This document shows, piece after piece, positions 23,725 through 35,954 of a stretch of 60,000 nt of DNA. The position numbers were made by a program, and so were the translations under genes. Under the pieces are notes generated by a model. It saw only the letters and a list, made by a program, of their open reading frames with translations. It ran no database searches and was not told where the DNA came from. Numbering within the stretch: the stretch's first letter is position 1; each line of letters opens with the position of its first letter. This DNA is from Takakia lepidozioides (Eukaryota; Streptophyta; Takakiopsida; Takakiales; Takakiaceae), in NCBI GenBank assembly GCA_030704615.1, contig CM060732.1, positions 22,322,001-22,382,000 of the forward strand, written 5' to 3'.

Positions 23725-25264
23725 AGGAACCAGCCACTATGATTCTACAGGATGAAGTGGTGACTGGTTGGACAATCACAGCTGATGAGCAGGTGAGAGA
23801 AGTGAATGTGGGAACTAAAGGGGAACCGAGGATGGTGAAGGTAGGGGCTGATTTGGAGCCAGAATTCTTTGAGGAAGCTAAGAGTCTGTTCATCAAATAC
23901 AGAGATATATTTGCTTGGAGCTACGAGGATCTGAAAGGGATACCACCTGAGATCTGTCAGCATAAGATTGAACTGGAACTAGGGTCAGTACCAATCAAAC
24001 AGGCAAGGTACAGAATGAATCCCAACTATGCACAAAAGGTTGGGGAAGAGATCAAGAAGTTGGCTGAGGCTAAGTTTATATACCCGATAGAGTATACAAC
24101 TTGGTTGTCACCCATTGTGATAGTTCCCAAAAGAATGGTAAATTGAGAGTTTGTGTGAACTATAAGAAGTTGAATGCTTGTACGAAGAAAGATCCTTTCC
24201 CTTTGTCATTCACAGAAGCGGTATTGGACACTGTGGCAGGCCATGAGATGTACTCATTCATGGATGGCTTCAGTGGTTATAATCAAGTGCAAGTGGTAGA
24301 AGAAGACCAGGGAAAGACAGCTTTCATCACAGACTGGGGTGCTTATGCATACAAAGTCATGCCTTTTGGACTTTGTAATGCACCAGCAACCTTTCAGAGA
24401 GTGATATGTGAATCTTTTCATGAGTATCTGGATGATTTCATGCAGGTGTTCTTGGATGATTTTAGTGTGTACAGCTCTAAGAATGAGCACTTGCATAAAT
24501 TGGAATTATGTTTGGCCAGATGCAGGATGAGAGGTCTGGGCCTGAATCCAAAGAAGTGTACTTTCTGTGTGAACTCAGGGGTGCTTTTGGGACACATTGT
24601 GTATAAGAGGGGACTTCTTGTGGATCCCAAAAAGACAGAGGCCATTAAAGCCTCTCCACCACCAGTAAATGTTAAGAGTCTAAGGAGATTCCTTGGACAA
24701 ACCAGTTATTACAGAAGATTTGTTAGATGGTATGCACAGATAGCAGCACCATTGAGCAAGCTTCTGAAGAAAGATGCAGTGTTTGCATGGACAGCTGAAT
24801 GTCAACAGGCTTTTGAGGAACTTACATTGTCAGTAACAACTACACCTGTGCTGATTAACCCTCACTGGCATGTAGTATTTCATGTTCACTGTGATGCCTC
24901 AGGAGAAGCGTTGGGAGCAGTGTTAGCCCAAAATGTTACAGGAAATATAGATTCACCTGTGTACTATGCTAGCAGGTTGATGAACAGTGCTGAAAGGAAC
25001 TATAGCACAACTGAAAGAGAAGCACTGACAATGATTTATGCAGTCAAGAAATTCAGGCATTACCTATTGGGAATGAAGTTTATGTTTTATGTGGAGCACC
25101 AGGCTCTGATATATCTGGTGAACAAACCTTTGATAAGTGGAAGGATAGCAAGGTGGTTAATAATCTTGCACGAGTTTGAGTTCGAGATTGTTTACAAGCC
25201 TGGTCGTTTGCATCTTGTGGCAGATCACTTGTCACGCCTATCAACAGGAGAGCCAGCCACATGA
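23712..25264 (+). pseudogene. Reverse transcriptase and RNase H
   Basis: RT begins in 23712-24146 (IELELGSVPIKQARYRMNP, LSPIVIVPK) and continues in another frame from 24101. Landmarks are VCVNYKKLNACTKKDPFPL, FMDGFSGYNQV, MPFGLCNAPATFQR and the catalytic FLDDFSVY near 24450, followed by the thumb (RRFLGQTSYYRRF). RNase H has HCDASGEALGAVLAQ near 24890 and TEREALTMIYAV. The frame ends at 25264 with VADHLSRLS, a normal RNase H end. A single shift near 24130 breaks the unit. Confidence 0.9.
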
Positions 25265-25369
25265 ATAGACGACCAATAACCTGATGCGAGTTTATTTGCA
25301 GTGGAGGTGCAGGGAAGTGCAGATGACTGGTTAGATTGGTAGTGGCCAATCAGATACTACCTTACTCAT

Positions 25370-26459
25370 GGTCAGTGCCCACCTAGTTATGGAAAGGAGC
25401 AGAGGAAGAGAATCGCTATCAAGGCTTTATCTTATACTATGGTAGGGGGCAGAATGTATAAGCTAGGACCTGATGGAGTACTTAAACGATGCTTGTACCA
25501 CCATGAAATAAATAAAGATTTGGAGGAAGTTCATAAAGGAGTGGCTGGAGGTAATTTTGGAGAAGAGACTACCAGTAGAAAGATACTACTTGCAGGTTAC
25601 TGGTGACCTTCTTTGTTCAAGGATGTACACAAGTATTGTAAGAGTTGTGATGAGTGTCAGAGGCTAAGACCATTGCAGAGATGGCTTTGCATCCTACGAT
25701 GCCTACTGAACCATTTCAGAAATGGGGACTAGACTTTGTTGGACCAATTAACCTACCAGCCAAGAATACACAGAACAAGTATATAATCACAGCCACTGAT
25801 TATACTACAAAGTGGGTGGAAGCTAAAGCTCTGAGGGACAACACAGATAAGTCCACAGCAAGGTTCATGTATGAGAACATACTTACACGATTTGGCTGTC
25901 CCTTGGAATTTATCAGTGACCAGGGAAGTCACTTCATTAATGAGACCATAGAACTATTGACTAAAGAGTTCATGATTGTGCATAGGAAGAGTACAACTTA
26001 TTACCCACAGGGTAATGGGCAGGCAGAGGTTACCAACAAATACTATGTACTATCTTGGCTAAGATAATCAATGAAAACAGAACAGATTGGGATACAAAGC
26101 TGCTGACAGCTTTGTGGTCATACAGGACTTCATATAAAGTCACCACTAAGTATACACCATTCCAATTAGTTTATGGTATGGAAGCTTTACTTCCAGTGGA
26201 ATTCTTGTTACCTACCATGAGAACTGAATGGGGAAGGAGAATGGAATTGGAAGATTCAATTAAGGTCAGGAAACATGAATTATACCATGTGGAAGAAGTA
26301 CGTGCTGATGCAGCTGATAACATGACCAGAATTCAGATGAAGAGGAAAGATCAGTTTGATGAAGGTAAATTAAAGACTTTTAAGACGGGAGATTTGGTTC
26401 TGTGGTTGCAAAAGAAGGGGAAGATTAAGGCTTTTAAGCTTAAATCACCATGGAAATGA
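25370..26459 (+). pseudogene. Integrase
   Basis: The HHCC zinc finger is visible near 25500-25660 (YHHE, EVHKG, CKSCDEC) with a TGA at 25604 where Trp is usual. The core has Asp in KWGLDFVGP, Asp in FISDQGSHF and Glu in GNGQAEVTNK, so all three acids remain. Shifts occur near 25655 and 26045. The C-terminus has the GDLVLWLQ block and ends at 26459. It catalyses strand transfer of the cDNA in living relatives. Confidence 0.85.
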
Positions 26460-27503
26460 CCTTATGTCATATAGAAGATGTATGATAACAACACCACCAT
26501 GTTACAAACCATTAACAAAGAGATGCTGGGAAGAGTCAATGCCAATAAGTTGAAGGGATACAGTGGTATCCATGACAAACCATTGCAGCACGACTTGCAT
26601 ATTGAAACACAGAAACAGTCACGGGCTGCACCGGTAATACCAACGGAGCATGAAGCACTTGTCGTAAAGCCGAATGTGTATGGCCTGAGCGGAGAACACG
26701 GGTGTTCGCATAGTTATCACAGCCCACCACAGCATCACACAGCTTATCACAACCCATCACAGCATCACACAACCTATTACAGCCCACCACAGTGCCACAC
26801 AGTTTATCACAGCCCACCACAGTTTGACACAGCCTGTCATAGCCCAACACAGCCCACGCGGGTTACACAGTCCATAGGATCAGTGACAGGTGGACGTGGG
26901 TTAACGTCCGAAAAGTGGCCGGCGGAAGAAAAGACAGCTTGGAAGTCAAACTCGGAGAAAGTGCCACGCGGACAGGGAAAGACGGAGGCAGGTCTAGAAA
27001 CGAACACGTGGTCGACAGGGCGAAGCACACCGCAGTGCATATATTGCAAAAGCGAGTGTCATCATGCAAGAAGACAAATTGGGCCGTCAAAGTACCTACT
27101 CGGTACATCAACCCAAACTATTTGTGGGCCCATTAATGCATTCAGGGCAAGGGTAATAGAACCCTTTACGAGTACATAAAAGGGGGATCTTTGCCGCATG
27201 TGCTATCCTACTGGACATTCCAGGGGGGAAAGTCCACCGAGGGGAGTTAAATTAAGAAGTTACCCAAGGAGACAACAACCAATCACAAGCGAGAATTATA
27301 TGCAAGTGGTTTCCTCCAAGAAACAAGAGCAAGAAATTAGCTGGGTTATGAGCGCGAGAGTCGGGGTGGCTCCGAATAACCAACATCTCAGCAGGAGAGG
27401 CAATCAAAGCTATAGCTTTGTAGCTATGGCGGATATTACAGATTACACGCTCGCTTTACTTCTCACGCAGTGGCACAAGGACGGACGGGTTGAGAGTACA
27501 TTC
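26460..27503 (+). other. Post-pol spacer with minisatellite
   Basis: After pol, 26715-26870 holds a CACAGC/ATCACAC minisatellite resembling that of the LTR U3. Further on is CATAAAAGGGGG near 27176, which could be a promoter. The stretch might include part of another LTR, but I found no partner. It ends at the chromovirus LTR. Confidence 0.4.
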
Positions 27504-28224
27504 TGTCGTGCACCTCACTTCGGTAAGCTCCCCCTCAAGTCATAGTTACTCGCTTTGATGCGCGCGCCTGACTCCCAACCTGACCGCCGGGCCAACTTGG
27601 AGCTTCGGCTGCTCATCGGGGCATAACGGTCCCCCTTTGTTCTCCCAAAGAACCCTCCACCGATTTGGAACCAGCGGGAATTCCCTTTGGTAGTTGGCAG
27701 TCCGGAACAGCTCCCCACTCTTTGCTCGCTTTCCGGCTCGCTCGCTTACTCACTAGTTTTTGGTCACCAACGGGCTTGCACCGTTCTCGTGGTTACTACT
27801 CCCTACTTCTGTAGCTGTCCGCGGGGGTTTCACAACCAGCCATGCCATTTTATGGCGAACCACCACGAAAACCCTCAACTCTCGGTGATGAGTCGCGGTG
27901 AGTCTTGGCCCACTCACCACGGCCCCTATGGACCGTGATGAGTCCCAAGACTCCCCACGACTCCCACCACGAGGTCTCCGCCCCCATGGTGAGTCCTATG
28001 CCACCCCCACTAAGTCCCGCTAAGCTACCACCACCCCTTGTGGAGCCACCCCCACCGCAACCCGGTGTGCGGGGCTCCACCTAGTGAGCGCCTCCGCTTC
28101 CCTGAGTGCCTTGGGCACTCAAGGGTGCTTCAGCCCCCCATACCTATCGCTGCCGCTGCCCCCACCACAGGGGCAGCCCCTCATGTGTCTCGACCCCCTG
28201 CCCTCAAGGCAAAGGGCCGCGACA
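27504..28224 (-). repeat. 3' LTR of the chromovirus (721 bp)
   Basis: It is bounded by TGTCGTG on the left and GCGACA on the right, and is clearly the same family as 54907-55629 in the opposite orientation. A relative of TGTCGCG...CGCGACA terminal repeats is retained. Confidence 0.85.
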
Positions 28225-29129
28225 CACACCCCTACCAACAGGGAGTCGATGTCCTCATCGACTTGTCCATTTTGTAGAAACGAACATCCAAGTTGTGGCG
28301 TCCCACATCAAGGAGTTTGTTTCCGTACCATGGCGTCCTATGGCAAAGAACCAAACCCCACACTTGACTCTACTCTCCACTAGCTAGTTCGGCCGACTTC
28401 CTCCAAGTCCCGGCCAAGGGTGGAGCCTCTCAAGGTCCTCCCAGTGCACTCTTCTTGGCCTACTTCAAGGCCAAGGAATGATCCTCCCCGAGGATCGAAT
28501 CGCCTTACTGCAACAACATTGCTTGTGACCGCTCATGATGCCGCTTTGGGCATCGCCTTGAGCAAGGGTTCACCTCGAACCCTCTTTGACTAGAAAGATA
28601 ACCTTGAACCAACCGCGCACCCCAATCACTACAATTGGGTCCGCCTTGGAATGCTGGCTTGAGGTACGGGAACACGCCGAAGCCGCACTACGACTTCGTC
28701 CCGAGGCTACACGATTATAGTACGTGAACGGAAGCACGTAGCTTCCGCGTTAGCCCGCACTACAAGACAACCCCCTCGGTAGCGCAATTATAGTACGCGC
28801 ATGCGCCAGGTGCGCACTAGCACGTGAACTCCCAAAGAAGGCGCAAGTTTCCTTGCCCCTTGGATGGGAGTCACCCGATTTCGGCACTCTGCAAACACAC
28901 GATTAACCCAATTTACCTCTCCCACTTTTGTAAGCTAGCATGCATTCTACACACTAGCCAACCATACCATGCATCACCATTCCAAACAAAATAGGAAGCA
29001 CAACATTTGAAAACCATTTCATTTAAAGCAAATTTTGTACAATACAAGTTTTTGCAATCGGATTCCTGAGCTAGCTAAGCTGGGCTTAGCATGCATTTCC
29101 TCCCCCACGCTCCAAGGTTGATGTCCCCA
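28225..29129 (-). other. Chromovirus 3' untranslated region
   Basis: This lies between the pol stop and the 3' LTR. A purine-rich GGTAGGGGTG abuts the LTR on the minus strand and could be the polypurine tract. No gene is seen. Confidence 0.5.
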
Positions 29130-32100
29130 TCAACGCTTCTTCCGCTTTTGAGGTCGCCCTTCGAAAACTGCAACCGCCTCGGATGCGTTTCCCATTTCTG
29201 AGGCACGCACCCAAGATGCCTCTTCATGATGATAGCCCTTCCATTTGACGAGATACTTCGTTTCTTGGTTCTTGAACCTCCTCGACTTAAGTACTGCCTC
29301 CACCTCGTACTCAGGTTCATTTTCATGATCCAACAGCACAGGTGGCGGACGCAACACTTGATGCCGATTCGGACGCGCTTCATCTTTGAAGTAAGGCTTC
29401 AAAAGGGAGACATGGAATACTGGGTGCACCTTGCTATTTGCCAGCAGCTCCAATTCATACACATCCTCATTTATAACCTTCCGAATGCGAAAGGGTCCCG
29501 CATACGGAGGTACGAACTTCGGACTCACTTCCGGAGGTAGTCAGAAATTCTTGATGTTCAACCAGATCTCTGTGCCTGCCTCAAACTTCACTTCCCTCCG
29601 CTTCCGATTTGCCTGCCTTTCATACCGTTTCCTGGCTTTGGCAGTGTTGTACTTTGCGAGCTTCAACAAACGCTCGCGTTCTTCTAGTACCGCCGCTACT
29701 GTCGGTTCCTCAACGTCTTGGGCGGCCCAACTTGTCGGCACCAGAGGTGCTTTTCCATAGACCAATACAAAAGGGGAAACTCCCGTTGTGGAGTGTTCTG
29801 TGTTATTATAACAGAACTCTGCCGCGTCTAAGTGTTCCACCCAGTCTGTTTGGTCTGCCGACACGTAATTCCGCGAGATCTGCTTCACTACGGAATTCAC
29901 TCTTTCTGTTTGGCCGTTGGTCGTAGGTCGGAAGGCGGTGCTCATCTTCAGCCTCGTCCCCATCTTCTTCCAAAGTGCCCTCCAAAATTTACTCGTAAAC
30001 TTTGGATCGCGGTCCGAGACAATATCCTTCGGGACTCCATGATGCTTTAAGACGTGGGCGAAGTAAAGTCGCCCTGTCTCCTGCGCCGTTGCCGTCTCCT
30101 TGGTGGGGATGAAATGGCCCATTTTACTGAACCTATCCACCACCACCATGATTGTATCGAATCCTTTTGACAGCGGCATAGTAGTCATGAAATCCATCGA
30201 GACGCTTTCCCAAGTCCCCTCTGGAATCGGCAAGGGTTGTAACAGCCCCGCTTGCTTTTTATACTCGCTCCGGTTTTGTTGGCATGTGGTGCATGTCTTG
30301 ACATACTCCTCTGCCTCCTCCCTGAGTTTGGGCCAGAAATACTCTTTCTTCAAGAGTGCCGCAGTGCGCTTGGCTCCGTCGTGGCCCGCAAGCGGGCTAT
30401 CATGACATTCTCTCAAGAGGCAGTCTCTGATCCCTCCCTTCGGCACGTAGAGGCGCTTTTGCTTATACCGGAGCAGTCCATTTTGCAAGTGGAACTGCGA
30501 TTTAACCCCCGTCCTCAAGTCCTGCATCACGGACTTCGCCAGCTCATCCTTCCGGCAAGCCTTCCGGATCTTCCTTTGGAGCGCCGTCTCGCCCTTGTAC
30601 ACCAACAAGAGCTGCTGCTTTCTATTTAAAGCATCGGCCATCACGTTGTCTCGTCCCGGTTTGTACTAGATATCCACGTCGAACACCGCCAAAGTATCTT
30701 GTCACCTAAGTTGTTTTGGGGACAACTTGGGCTGCGTGGCAAAATACTTCACCGTGACATTGTCCGTGAACACCTTCACTGGGTTGGAACCAACATAGTG
30801 GCGCCAAAGCTCAAGACAGTGCACCACCGCCTTCATCTCTTTTTCGTGCGTCGGCCACTGTCGCTCCACTTCATTTAGTTTCTTACTTTTGTAAGCCACT
30901 GGACGTCCATCTTGCATCAGTACACCCCCAATCGCGAAGTCCGACGCATCTGTATGTATCTCGAACGGACGATCGAACTCCGGGATTTTCAAGACTGGAG
31001 CTCCCGCCATCCGCTGCTTCAATTCAGCAAAAGCTTGGCCACAAAAGGTGTTCCATGCCCAGACTTTAGATTTACACAGAAGGTCTGACAACGGCCCCGC
31101 GATCTTGGCGAAATTTCTCACATACTTCCGGTAATAGGAGGCGAGTCCAAGGAAGGATCGCACTCCCGGGACCGAAGTCAGAGGCTCCCAGTCCAAGATC
31201 GCCCTCACCTTTCTGTCATCCATTTTGATCCCATCCTGTGTAATCACATGCCCCAGGAACTCCACTTTTGTGACCCCAAATTTGCACTTTGAAGCTTTGG
31301 CATACAGCTTCCCTTCTCGCAATTTCTGGAACACCCTTTTGAGGTGCTCCAGGTGCTCCTCCTTTGTTTTCGAATACACCAAGATGTCGTCGATGTACAC
31401 GATCACAAAGTCATCCAACCACTCCTGGAAAAGGCTGTTCATCAGCGTGCTAAATGTCGCTGGTGCATTGGTGAGCCCAAAAGGCATCACCAAGAACTCA
31501 TATGAACCATACCTTGTCCTGCACGCGGTCTTCTCCTCATCTCCTTCCGCCACCCGAATTTGATGATAACCAGAGCGCAAGTCGATCCGGCTGAAATACT
31601 TTGCTCCTGCCAACCGATCGAAGAGGTCGTCAATCCTTGGCAAAGGGTACCGGTTTTTGATAGTCACCTTATTCAAAGCCCTGTAATCGACACACATCCG
31701 CAACGTCCCATCCTTCTTGTCTGCGAATAGCACCGGGGCTCCGTAAGGTGACTTACTCGGCCGGATGTACCCCTTTGACATTAGATCCTTGAGCTGAGTC
31801 TTCAGCTCGACCAACTCCCTGTGGCTCAACCGGTAGGGTGCCTTGGTAGGCGGTTCCGTTCCCGGTATCACCTCAATCTTGTGGTCAACTCCTCTTCGCG
31901 GTGGCAAGCCGCTTGGTAAATCCTCCGGCATCACATCCTGGTATTTCTCCAAAATCCCCTTGATCCAATCTGGGCTCGGCTCCCCATCGCCTTCTCCCTT
32001 CACTTCTCTAATGTAAAGCAAAAACTGGGGTTCGTGTGCCTCCTCCACGGCCCACTCCCTTGCTGACAAAAGGTTTATTCGCCATCCCACGGATTTGGGC

Positions 32101-32675
32101 GTTTCCGACACTCGTAAGACCTCGCCACCATTCCCACATGGCAGCGTGACTACTCTCTTGCGGCCATCTATGACCGCTCCGGATTTGCTCAAAAAGGTCA
32201 TCCCCAAAATGAGATCTACTCCATCGATCTCGCAGATGGTGAAGTTCTCACGTCCCTCCCAACTCCCCAGTTGAAGAGGAACATCAAACGCCAACCTTGT
32301 CGCCAACTGTGGTTCTCCTTTGGCAGAACGCACCTCAATAGAGGCCCCCACGTCACTTGTCGGGAGTCCCAGCTTTTGTGCCGTTGCCGGTGTCATGAAG
32401 GAGTGCGACGCTCCTGTGTCCACCAACAACGACACATTAGTTCCGGATATTATCCCATCCACGAACAATAAGTGACTCCCTTTTCGTAAGGCGCCAGTTT
32501 CCTGATACAACTCACAAGAAAATTTGCCTACCTTGCAAGTCCTGGCGACCACCGCTTCCACCAAGCGACTGATGGTATCTTCCGACAGCTCCGTGGTCGC
32601 CCGAGTCATGTTCAATTGCCGGGGCTTCGTGCACTTCTTGGCCATGTGCCCGGGCTCCCCGCAATTGAAACACAC
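29130..32675 (-). pseudogene. Chromovirus pol with chromodomain
   Basis: One reading frame runs from the zinc knuckle ([14 protein letters not shown], near 32670) to 29130. In order: protease [12 protein letters not shown] (about 32415), RT with [20 protein letters not shown] and [10 protein letters not shown] (about 31400), RNase [14 protein letters not shown] (about 30940), integrase HHCC with CTTCQQNRSEYK, the core with SMDFM, SDRDPKF and NGQTERVN, and a C-terminal chromodomain (KYLVKWKGYHHEEASW, about 29250). In-frame stops are TGA 30704-30702, TAG 30668-30666 and TGA 29543-29541. The chromodomain would direct insertion to modified chromatin. Confidence 0.9.
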
Positions 32676-32819
32676 TCCATCAAAGGTCGCCTTCTGTCCG
32701 CCATAAGCCGCTCCACCCGCTTTTCCTTTCGAAGCACCGGGTGCCGCCTTGACGTGTGAAGGCCCTCCCTTCGATTTCCACGTGCCATTGTCATGACTGG
32801 TCTTTGCATCATCGGCAGT

Positions 32820-35198
32820 ATATGCTTCAATTTCTTCAGAACTTTGAGCCTAGGACGGGAGTAACCCAGGTGAGGGGAGTAGATGTAGAAATTACTCCCC
32901 AGCACCTGCAGCAATTGTTCGAATTGCCATCGGGTCATGTGGATGTGGATGAGCACAGGGCAAGATTGCAGATAGGGAATCTGTTCCAAGAAGGGAGTTT
33001 CTTTAAGACTCAAGGTTACGCTTGCACCAAAGCCGAGTACCCAGGGCTCAGAGATGTTGGCCAAATACTGAACGTTCCGTTTGCCATGAAACAGAACCAA
33101 CAGTATTTGAGCAGGTCATTCACAAAGGAGATACTGAAAGCCTTGCGAGGAGAGGATGTAGCTTGGGCAGAGTTAATGTACAATGGTCTAGTGGAAGAGA
33201 TGAAGAGGTTACAGGGCACTGCTGCTAAGTCTCTGATCATCGTGTCTGGCCTAGTCATTGCTCAGATTATTCTTGACTCTTGCATACTTGATGCGCGAGA
33301 ACGTAAGGAGATGGGAGTGTTTGAGGCAGCAACCACTGCAATGGAGGAGCAGGGTTCTTCACATAATGAGGGTGGACTGGCAGAGCAACACCAGTCTAAG
33401 AGAAAAAAAAAAAAAGGTATGACTATAGTGGCGGATCCACTGGCTTCAAGAAAGCTGCAAGATGATGTTTCCCAAGCTCTTGTGCAGGATGGGGCACAAC
33501 AGCGCAGAGGGCTGTTATTACTAAAAGCACGACCTTTGGAGAGAGAAGAAGAAGTCACTTCGGTACCACAGCCATCACAGCCAGTTGAATCGGTTGTCTC
33601 AGAGGTACCTCAGTTAGTACATGCTGTTCCACCAGAGCCTATTGCTCTAGAAAGAGAAGGGTTGGACATTCCCACTATAGAGCAGGTCGTGGCAGAAATT
33701 GAGAAGGGTGACCTTCTCTATGAAAACTCTGGCTTGGTCAGGGAATCAATGGTACCAGAGGTGCAGAGTCTGTCCAGGGAAATCCTTGTTGTGCATGTAA
33801 TACCCACACCTGTGACGGAGGTACCAGGGGTAGAATATAATGACACTGCAGCACCTGTGGAGGATGAGGTGGTTCAGGAAGAGGATCTGGTGGGGCAATG
33901 GCCTGAATGGTTGGTGAAGCATCACACTGTGGAGGATTAGGGAGAACAACAGCAAGTTCACCATGATGACCCCCAGCAGGCCATGCTTATGAGTTCCATA
34001 AGTATGACACTCAATTTGTTGGGCACTTATGTGAAATCCCATGTTCCATCTACCCAATTGGCAGCTTTGAGGGAGGAACTCAGGAAGGAGTTTGAGATTC
34101 GAATTGCCACTGAGTGTGCTAACAAGGTAGATGAGGAGATCAATCTCAAGTTACAGCAAGAGTTGGAGGACACAAAGGCTGCCTTGCAGTTGACTAAAGG
34201 ACATTTGATTGAAGCAGATCTCGAACAGGACCAGTTGCATGATGCTTATAAGCAACAGTTATACCAATTGCAGGTGAAGCATGAGGGCAAGTTGCAAGAA
34301 GTGAACGTACTACATACAGAGTTGGAGGCAGTACATCAGAGGATGACCATACAATGTGCTACACTCACAACTGCTCTAAGCAAACTGCATTAGAAGTTAA
34401 CAGACAAGGGGAGAGATGTATAATGGCAGAAGCTGAGATAATAGAGCAAGGGAAACTCATTGTTGATTTGCAGGATACAATCTGTCGCAATGAGAATACT
34501 TTCCAACAGTACAGACAAGTTGAGGCTGACCAGGAGAGGTACATCTTGGAGTTGCAACAAACAGTCATGGTCAATAGAAATGAACTCTCTGTCGCTAACA
34601 AGGCTTGGAAGGAAGCCAATAATGTGGCTGCTACCGATGCAGGCGCATGGAGGCTTTACAGCAGCAGTTAGATGTGTATAGACTCACAGAGGAGCAGACT
34701 CTCAGGGGTGCCACACAGGACTTGGTGGATAACCACCTTATGCAGGTATGGTTAGCACAAGGGCCGGTAGAAGGCAAAGCACCAAGGAAGCTCACCCAGG
34801 GCGAGATGAATGAGCTCAGATTGCAGGTGCAGAACATTGCCACAATTACTATAGACAATGTCTATAGTAGGATAACGGAGCTACAAGAGGATGTGGAAGG
34901 CCTGCAGACTCAAGTGGATGACCTGAGTTCAAATATTGACAATAGAGTCTTTGTTCCTGAGGAGCAGCTGATGGCTACTTATGTACATGCCAGGACTCTA
35001 ATTTTTCAGTCTTCTTCGCAGGGGGTGCAGGAGATGCCAGTGGTAGAAGGGCCAGTGGTACCAATACCACAGCAGGTGCCTGTGCAGGTAGCTTACCCTG
35101 TTGCTACTACAGCAAAACCAAAAGCTCAATCGTCTCCATCAGCCAGTGACAGGACTCGGGCTCGCACACGGAGTCCTTCACGAGACTCTCACCGATAG
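32820..35198 (+). pseudogene. Extra coiled-coil ORF of the Athila/Tat-like element
   Basis: This lies after pol and before the 3' LTR in sense orientation. The first about 150 codons look globular ([28 protein letters not shown]) and include a hydrophobic SLIIVSGLVIAQIIL. A Lys-rich run and an acidic Pro/Val-rich linker follow. From about 34070 on it is mostly heptad-like coiled coil (EELRKEFEIRI, LQQELEDTKAALQLTK, LQQQLDVYRLTEEQ), and it ends in an Arg/Ser-rich tail (RTRARTRSPSRDSHR). TAG 33938 and shifts near 34390 and 34650 interrupt about 790 codons. The position matches the env-like slot of Athila, but no signal peptide or clear membrane anchor is seen. Confidence 0.6.
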
Positions 35199-35257
35199 AA
35201 GGGTGCTCGCTTACAAAGGTTTGTTGATCCCAAACAGTAAACCGTGAGGACACGGCT

Positions 35258-35278
35258 TTTTGAGAGGGGGAGGGGTAA
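35258..35278 (+). promoter_or_regulatory. Polypurine tract
   Basis: GAGAGGGGGAGGGGTAA directly precedes the 3' LTR, as expected for plus-strand priming. Confidence 0.8.
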
Positions 35279-35954
35279 TGTTAGAGGGTTGCTTGGGACT
35301 TAGACGCTTTTACGGGTTCTGTGGGGTACCCTTAATTTTTGCGCAGACTGAGACCAACATGAGCCTTAGGGGTGGCAGGCGTAGGCTTTAGGGGGGGTAG
35401 CCAGCTTCGCACAGCCAGTCAGAGTCCGACACAGCTTTACACAGCCCGTCACAGCCCGACACAGCTTCACACAGCCCGACACAGCTCGGCACAACTTAAC
35501 ACAGCCTGTCACAGTACATGGGGAACAGTTATCATTGACAGGGAACGACTGTGTGGAAACGACATCTACAGAGAGAACGTGTTACTTCAGGGGTGACGGT
35601 TAGTTAGTTAGGTGGTTAGAACAGCTTGCGGGTAGATTAGGCAAAGCGGCAACAGGAAGGGGATCACTTCTTGAGGAGGGCGACTTGTTCAGGGGAGGAG
35701 GAGACGTAATGGAGAGCGGAAATTTGGAACTTAGTAGATACTGAAGCAATCTGATGCTTCAGTATACACGGTAAGGTAAATTGATATCATGAAGGCAAGA
35801 AGAAATACAAATAGGAAGCACAACCATGATTCACTAGCTGTAGGTCATGACTGATTGTTCTGAGCGGGCTGAGTGCTTAGAGATATCCAACTCTTCTATC
35901 TTGGAGTTTCTACCTCGGATAGCAAAGGGATGGGTGAGTAAAAGCCGCTCGACA
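35279..35954 (+). repeat. 3' LTR (676 bp)
   Basis: It begins TGTTAGAGGG and ends CTCGACA. Compared with the 5' LTR it lacks about 190-250 bp in the middle and has a shorter CACAGC minisatellite; the remainder aligns closely with scattered, mostly transition, differences. GCAAC follows. Confidence 0.9.

Larger units (their letters stand above)
27504..32820 (-). mobile_element. Nested chromovirus (Ty3/gypsy), 5' truncated
   Basis: The element reads right to left: partial gag, protease, RT, RNase H, integrase, chromodomain, a 0.9-kb 3' region, then one LTR (27504-28224). The 5' LTR, PBS and most of gag are absent: between about 32800 and 32830 the sequence switches directly to the host element's plus-strand ORF. 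It lies inside the 19059-35954 element and so is younger than it. Confidence 0.85.
19059..35954 (+). mobile_element. Athila/Tat-like Ty3/gypsy element, 16.9 kb, with nested insert
   Basis: Two LTRs (TG...CA) bound a region with PBS, upstream frame, gag, protease, RT/RNase H, integrase, an extra ORF and a polypurine tract, in plus orientation. The flanks GCAAC (19054-19058 and 35955-35959) are a perfect 5-bp duplication. A chromovirus on the opposite strand is nested inside (27504 to about 32820). Without it the element is about 11.5 kb. Many stops and shifts show it is dead. The FLDD catalytic motif, DGGSG protease and PBS type suggest the Athila/Tat side of Ty3/gypsy. Confidence 0.9.

Noticed and set aside
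27687-28387. Open frames in the 27.5-28.4 kb region on both strands
   Set aside because: They lie in the chromovirus LTR and recur in the LTR at 54.9 kb; the sequence is GC-rich and non-coding.
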